Origin: a virus
Virus record (IMG/VR): IMGVR_UViG_3300005289_000052
Span: 179,670-243,669 of that record
Direction: 5' to 3' (one strand)
Length of the DNA stretch: 64,000 nucleotides
The position numbers and the translations under genes are program-made. The notes beneath the pieces are model-generated. The model ran no database searches. It saw only the letters and a list, made by a program, of their open reading frames with translations, and was not told the origin of the DNA. Shown here in pieces: positions 60,001 to 64,000 of this stretch. The stretch's first letter is position 1. Each line of letters begins with the position of its first letter.

Positions 60001-63000
60001 AACGACCTCGTGACATGTACATCCCTGGCAACCCAGTGCCGGTACTGTTGGCCTCTGTAATGGCGGCTGGTGGATACCGTAACGCCGACGGGTCTCCGAT
60101 CACTAAGTGGACGGATATCAAAGGTACGGTGTATGACCTTGAGAACAACGTAGTAGTCTCTCTGGAGACGATGCGTCAAGGCTTGGTCGACATGGCAGGT
60201 AAGAAGTTCACGACTCTCAAGGGTGCTCTGTGGAGCGGTGCTAAATCCTTGGTGGGTGGTGCCTTCCGAATGGGTCGTCGTGCTATCGGTTCTGTCAAGA
60301 GCATGATGGGCAAAGGGTTCGGTGCTCTCAAGAAGGGTGCCGGTGGTTTGATGGGTATGGTCAAAGGTGGCCTCAAGAAAGCGGGAATCGGTGGAGGCGG
60401 TGGTTCTTCTGAGATGATGGAAGTCATCGGGGAATACCAAATCCTGCTGCTCGAAGAAATTCGGGATGGCATCCGTGACCTCAAACCTAAAACCATTCGT
60501 GGTGACATTGATGGTGACGGTATTCGTGAAGGTTCGTCACAGTGGTTGAGTGAACGCCGGAAGAAACGTCGTGAGGATCGAGAGGCTGCACAGAAAGCCA
60601 AAGACGATGCGCGTAACGGGAAGAAGGAAGAGAAGAAAGGTGGCCTGCTGGGTCTCATTACTCTGATCGCCGGTGGCGTGATGGGGATGGCGAAGAACCT
60701 GTTGTCTCTGCCTAAAGCTTTGTTCAGCATCGCTCGGAGTCTCAGTGCTGCAAAAGGCATTGGTGCTCTGGCTGACATCGCAGGTGGCATGGGTCGCGGT
60801 GGGCGTCTGGGTCGTATTGGACGCGGAGCTGCAACCGTAGGCCGTGGTGCTATGGCGGTGGGTGGTATGTTAGGTCGTACCGCTCTGGGTGTTGGTCGTC
60901 TGGCCTTTGGGGGCGTTGGTGGTATTGCTCGCGGTGCTTGGGCTTTAGGTTCAGCAGCCATTGGTGTACTCGGTGCTCCGTTGGTGCTCGGTGCTGCTGC
61001 GGTTGCCGCAGTAGGTTATCTGGCGTACAAAGGGTACAAGGCCTACAAGAAAGCCAAGAACTCCCACCTGGTCAAGTACCGGATGGCACAGTACGGTATT
61101 TCTTGGGACGACGAAGATCAAGTCAGCAAGGCTATGGAGTTGGAACTGATTGTGGCTCCGGCTGTACAGTTCAATTCCAACAACCCTCGCATTGATTGGA
61201 AGGCGGTGAAGGTAGACAAGATCAAGGAACTGTTTGGTCTCTCGGACGATGAGCCTGAGAAAACTGAACGCTTCGGCAAATGGTTCGAGACTCGTTTCGG
61301 TCCAGTCCTCATCAACCATCTGAAAATGCTTCAGAAGTATTCAACCAGCACCAAGCTGGAAGAAGCTGACGATGTAGTGAAGATGGAAGATAAGCTGAAG
61401 TACTTGGAAGGCGTTAAAGTTGACGACCCAGATACCACCTACGGTGATCTGACCAGTCCGTTTGACGATGACGATCTTTCGATGGGTCCTGCTCAAGTCC
61501 AAAAGGTGTGGGAAGAAGTTACTGCCGCCATCAAGGAGGACATGCCTGAGAAGGCTAAGGAATCCAAAGGTGAACAAGCTCAAACCGGCGCTAAGGAAGC
61601 TGCTGGTGCTGCGGCTGCTGCCGGTGCTCTGAAACAGAAAGGTTTCATGGATGGAATCAAAGACGGACTGGTTAACAGTACGTTGCTGGGTCGAGCGGCT
61701 AGTTGGCTCAACGAGAAAACGGGTGGTGCTATTGTCAAAGGGGCTTCGGCTATCTTTGGTGCGATGGCTGCTCCGTACGTTGGTGCATTCAACTGGATCA
61801 AGGAAAAGATCTTCGGTAAGGACTTCAAGGTTCCATCCATCTTGTCAGGTGAGATCGACCCTCTGACCAGTATCCGGTATCGTCTCTACGGTATCTACTC
61901 AATGGAGTACGCGCGTGTCTCGCCTATCTCCAAGCTGGAAGAGTTGTTGATTGATGACGTTAAGTATTCGGGTAGCGGTAAGGCTGAGTACGATGGTGAA
62001 CCTGGTGACATCTGGAAGAAGGTAGCAGGTAGCTTTACTGCAACGCCGGATTCCGATGAGGCCAAGGATCGCTGGATGCAGTGGTTCAGCAATCGTTTCC
62101 TGCCGGTGTATATCTCCTACCTGACGGCTGTACGTGGCTTCTCGAAGAACGGTAACCCGTTCGATGCGTACTCTCGTCTGCGTGCTGCACAGAGCCTTGA
62201 GATCGCTCGGTTTATGAACTCGGCTAACGCTGAGGAAGATTCCAAGTCTGAGAACAACCGTTCTGTGTGGGGAGTGACTGCTTCGCCGTTTGATGATTAT
62301 CCGCTCAACACGGATGCCAAGATCATTGAACCGTTCATCTCGGTGATTCAAGCCGATGCTAACAAGGAAGTATTGAACGAGAAGGTGAAGGTTGGTGCGG
62401 CTGCCAAAACTCAGGACATGATCAATCGTGCTCTGGGTACTAACAGCACTTCCGGTCCGTTGATGATGCGTCAGGACAACGGTAACGCAGCACAGTCAAA
62501 ACTGCCGGGTGGTCTGCTGAGTGCGATGTATGGCACGATGAAGACTGCGGGTGGTGACCCAGGCTACATGAATGGTGGCTTGCAGGTTCAACACCCAGGT
62601 AATGGTACTGGTGGTAGTGTCAACGACTTGCCTCAGGTCTCAGGAGCTGATGGAGAGTACTCGACCTACAAGGACATGATTGTAGCGGCATCGAGGATGG
62701 TCGGGGTTGACCCTGGCTTGATGGCAACCATGGCTGCCTTGGAGTCTAACTTCAAAGGTCGTGTGAAGTCTAAGTCCTCGTCTGCAACCGGCCTGTACCA
62801 GTTCATTGACGATACATGGAAAGCGATGTTGCTCAAGTACGGTCCGAAGTATGGACTGGACCCCAACACGCCTCCAACCGATCCACGTGCGAACGCCCTG
62901 TTGGGTGCTGAGTACATTCGTGAAAACACTGAGAAGCTGAAACAAGGTCTGGGTCGAGATCCAACGGACACCGACATCTACCTGGCTCACTTCTTCGGTC

Positions 63001-64000
63001 CTGCTGGTGCGCTCAAGTTCCTCTCCGCTAAGGGTGATGCGAACGCGGCGAGCATCATGCCAAAAGCTGCCAACGCCAACAAAGCGATCTTCTTCGCTGA
63101 CGGTCGTCCTCGGACTATCAGTCAGGTCTACGCTGAGGTCGACAGACGGGTTAAGGTCAAGCGTGACATGTACGCAGGGGATGCACGCAGTGCCATGGGT
63201 ATGGCTCCAGGTACAGCGAATACTCCAACCCCAGCTATCCCAGGCGTTACCTCATCTGCTGGTCTCGGAATGCCGCCTGCGGCTAACGAAGGCAGCGGTG
63301 GTGGTAGTGGTTCCATGGGTGCTGGTACTGTAGGGATCATGGCTCCTTCGGGTGCACCGTCTCCTACAGGCGTGGGTTCGGGTAGTGGTGGTAGTGATAC
63401 TGGTGCTCTCGGTGGTGGGATGTCTGTCCCAGGCATTACTCCGATGGGTGGTCAACCAGTCAGTGGCTCACAACAAGCACTGTCTACTAACACAACGCTT
63501 GCCGGTGGTAAAGATGCGGGTACGGTTATCCTGCAACGGGAGAAGTCGACTGATGGTGGTACGTTCGGTAAGTTGACCTTGCCTGACGGTACCTCGTACA
63601 ACACCTTGGAACTGGCTTGGCGTAACAACGAGTCAGGTAAGTCTTGCATTCCTCCGGGGACTTACAAAGTCGAGACGCGGAACTCTCCGAAGTTCGGTCC
63701 TGGCGTATACGAGGTGAAGAACGTACCTGGCCGTTCAGCGATCCTGATTCACTCCGGTAACTTTGCCGGTAACGTGGACAAGGGTCAAAAGTCGAACGTA
63801 CAAGGTTGCATCATGCTGGGCTTCTCACGCTCAGTACAAAGTGGCCAGCCGATGATCAACGAATCTAAGGCTGCAATGCAATCGTTCATGGAGAAGATGG
63901 GTGGACGTCCGTTCACCATGACTGTCGTGAGCGCAGAAGGAAGTACCGAGACTCCTCAAGGTACCCAAGGGGCTCCTGCTCAGGAGCAAAGTCAAGTATC
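57075..64000 (+). CDS. Giant tail lytic protein (phiKZ gp181-like), partial
   Basis: At least 2,308 residues; runs off the right edge. ATG with GGGAG. Acidic N-terminus, long helical stretches, and a Gly/Ala-rich hydrophobic zone near 1190-1320 (tape-measure-like). Two ~60-residue repeats start near 869 (DVYVKGQF) and 980 (DMYIPGNP); a shorter repeat GEYQ(M/I)LLLE(D/E)IR lies near 710 and 1118. A lytic transglycosylase domain at about 1860-2010 has catalytic Glu1890 (AALESNF) then SATGLYQFIDDTW. From 2143 a DUF5675-like domain with IHSGN and GCIMLG. In phiKZ the equivalent 237-kDa gp181 degrades peptidoglycan during DNA entry. Confidence 0.88.
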   Translation, partial: MAKDHNDIDDDLDNFDDFDFGDDFNFDTPPPKDDRKPIVKVATSFLAGAAEELSDPTRVKKMALDALPEGYGKAAGMADKVASTGRELYHTTAEELKPVIRDAKRLGRRVLPMTKSFLPEKLQKKFEDIVSEEPKGPSVEQTRDALINSEVSDIFKLQMEADAQQREEDNIQDQAERKQDTARFKTQIETLNSILSGVNRQVAYQDQILARFQKKSLELQYLQYFTLRDTYELQKAAAKDTKTALQDIVKNTGLPEFVKSNLSEHGGHLFRERLLGAASSKVREYGAKFIDKYAGNIKDAMKKNVGAFKDAAMNGLTSADMLLDARQGMQDAGESTDPYTSGGKFAGGMIGGELGDRLAKFLRPHVAKIPGVAKLGNKLEYGADNLPALISDWAKGNQGEDTNSPMWNKLLRGFKDLAPKDVVDNKLGETDLLRSQDAVPFTHLVRKSITDIIPGYLSRIHHELAILRTGDASIKRVGYDLKDGSFASMDKITKSMAGSLFDQTKNFDGVKDKTNELIDKIEEKHGEKLSPTQRKALYNKFIEKAASGQGRFNVKELSDVDTWKDLDDDDALKLSYMFSDDVGEENQNHYSKQFLKIRDHVNNPTDAIKSMVDAGQLEQMRALGLITGEGENRRIDQKRIIEILQRGGFGEPTDGGTDSPGGTPRNPNGGPNGGNPLGGLRGANDNPQAAHSDAEKVATPKNPNEFMETIGEYQMLLLEDIRKGIANPAALAQYSEAARNDPKATDDECTCVERMIKAYQEGNQQLVDQLTATYELLISGQLQTISMGVPFDPEKLGMRTLGGHLGKGFGKLKNAGKWAGGKFSSYYKGAMNLQKNIIKGGFKGAWAGAKGAANLMFGRAKGKLNEWGDVYVKGQFRPILTWAQLKAGEYLNEDGTPITSWKDVKGPVKNKAGEYVLTAEQFAQGLVDEKARPLFTKLKDFGKGMFSKINSLYTAPFKAIKNMVSGAWNGLKGFVERPRDMYIPGNPVPVLLASVMAAGGYRNADGSPITKWTDIKGTVYDLENNVVVSLETMRQGLVDMAGKKFTTLKGALWSGAKSLVGGAFRMGRRAIGSVKSMMGKGFGALKKGAGGLMGMVKGGLKKAGIGGGGGSSEMMEVIGEYQILLLEEIRDGIRDLKPKTIRGDIDGDGIREGSSQWLSERRKKRREDREAAQKAKDDARNGKKEEKKGGLLGLITLIAGGVMGMAKNLLSLPKALFSIARSLSAAKGIGALADIAGGMGRGGRLGRIGRGAATVGRGAMAVGGMLGRTALGVGRLAFGGVGGIARGAWALGSAAIGVLGAPLVLGAAAVAAVGYLAYKGYKAYKKAKNSHLVKYRMAQYGISWDDEDQVSKAMELELIVAPAVQFNSNNPRIDWKAVKVDKIKELFGLSDDEPEKTERFGKWFETRFGPVLINHLKMLQKYSTSTKLEEADDVVKMEDKLKYLEGVKVDDPDTTYGDLTSPFDDDDLSMGPAQVQKVWEEVTAAIKEDMPEKAKESKGEQAQTGAKEAAGAAAAAGALKQKGFMDGIKDGLVNSTLLGRAASWLNEKTGGAIVKGASAIFGAMAAPYVGAFNWIKEKIFGKDFKVPSILSGEIDPLTSIRYRLYGIYSMEYARVSPISKLEELLIDDVKYSGSGKAEYDGEPGDIWKKVAGSFTATPDSDEAKDRWMQWFSNRFLPVYISYLTAVRGFSKNGNPFDAYSRLRAAQSLEIARFMNSANAEEDSKSENNRSVWGVTASPFDDYPLNTDAKIIEPFISVIQADANKEVLNEKVKVGAAAKTQDMINRALGTNSTSGPLMMRQDNGNAAQSKLPGGLLSAMYGTMKTAGGDPGYMNGGLQVQHPGNGTGGSVNDLPQVSGADGEYSTYKDMIVAASRMVGVDPGLMATMAALESNFKGRVKSKSSSATGLYQFIDDTWKAMLLKYGPKYGLDPNTPPTDPRANALLGAEYIRENTEKLKQGLGRDPTDTDIYLAHFFGPAGALKFLSAKGDANAASIMPKAANANKAIFFADGRPRTISQVYAEVDRRVKVKRDMYAGDARSAMGMAPGTANTPTPAIPGVTSSAGLGMPPAANEGSGGGSGSMGAGTVGIMAPSGAPSPTGVGSGSGGSDTGALGGGMSVPGITPMGGQPVSGSQQALSTNTTLAGGKDAGTVILQREKSTDGGTFGKLTLPDGTSYNTLELAWRNNESGKSCIPPGTYKVETRNSPKFGPGVYEVKNVPGRSAILIHSGNFAGNVDKGQKSNVQGCIMLGFSRSVQSGQPMINESKAAMQSFMEKMGGRPFTMTVVSAEGSTETPQGTQGAPAQEQSQV

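Noticed and set aside
1-64000. Major capsid protein, integrase or insertion sequence
   Set aside because: Looked for but none recognised; the capsid gene is presumably outside the window.

Overview
This window looks like a segment of a large ('jumbo') tailed-phage genome of the phiKZ-like, nucleus-forming type. The main evidence is as follows. There is a PhuZ tubulin with the GGSGS loop. There are three RNA polymerase subunit genes (one early/non-virion beta-prime N part, one virion beta, one virion beta-prime N part). A probable chimallin (nuclear shell protein) lies directly beside the non-virion beta-prime gene, the arrangement I recall for phiKZ gp054/gp055. The contractile-tail genes, a terminase and a long lytic tail protein are also present. 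The host cannot be read from the sequence; Pseudomonas or a relative is the best guess by family. No integrase, insertion sequence, rRNA or CRISPR array is visible.

Layout. 0-8.4 kb (mostly minus strand): a partial phage gene, the non-virion RNAP beta-prime N subunit, probable chimallin, a plus-strand structural-type gene, and a family-B-like DNA polymerase part. 8.4-12.4 kb: a CYTH-like protein and a run of small overlapping genes, several related to one another. 12.4-18.6 kb: an unusual tRNA region, all on the minus strand, with 11 normal-looking tRNAs, several abnormal ones, a few small genes (one with a Tad2/DUF2829 domain) and long spacers that repeatedly hold long-range inverted repeats. 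18.6-30.8 kb: accessory and cell-biology genes (PhuZ, papain-fold protein, degenerate HNH protein, ParB-GNAT fusion, small zinc-ribbon protein). 30.8-42.8 kb: terminase, large structural proteins, tail sheath, tail tube and an internal-head-type protein. 42.8-46 kb: small early-type genes. 46-57 kb (minus): prohead protease, structural proteins, virion RNAP beta, a head protein with many SxE sites, virion RNAP beta-prime N; this resembles the phiKZ gp175-gp180 order. 57 kb to the end (plus): a tail protein of at least 2,308 residues with a lytic transglycosylase domain, corresponding to gp181.

Expression logic. Eight intergenic minus-strand copies of a motif related to TATATTAC, each 32-87 bp before a start codon and each within a longer AT-rich consensus, match the early promoter used by the injected virion polymerase of phiKZ-like phages. 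They precede chimallin, the small-gene clusters and the HNH-like gene. Structural and virion genes lack it and presumably depend on the phage's second, non-virion polymerase. Most transcription units end at strong hairpins, often with a UUCG loop on the coding strand and flanked by GGCATAAA/TTTATGCC.

How the genes work together (inference): the injected polymerase transcribes early genes; chimallin builds the protein shell around phage DNA; PhuZ filaments position it and move capsids; the non-virion polymerase makes structural proteins; the prohead protease matures head proteins at SxE sites; the virion polymerase is packaged for the next infection. Function calls rest on motifs and remembered gene order, with no database search.
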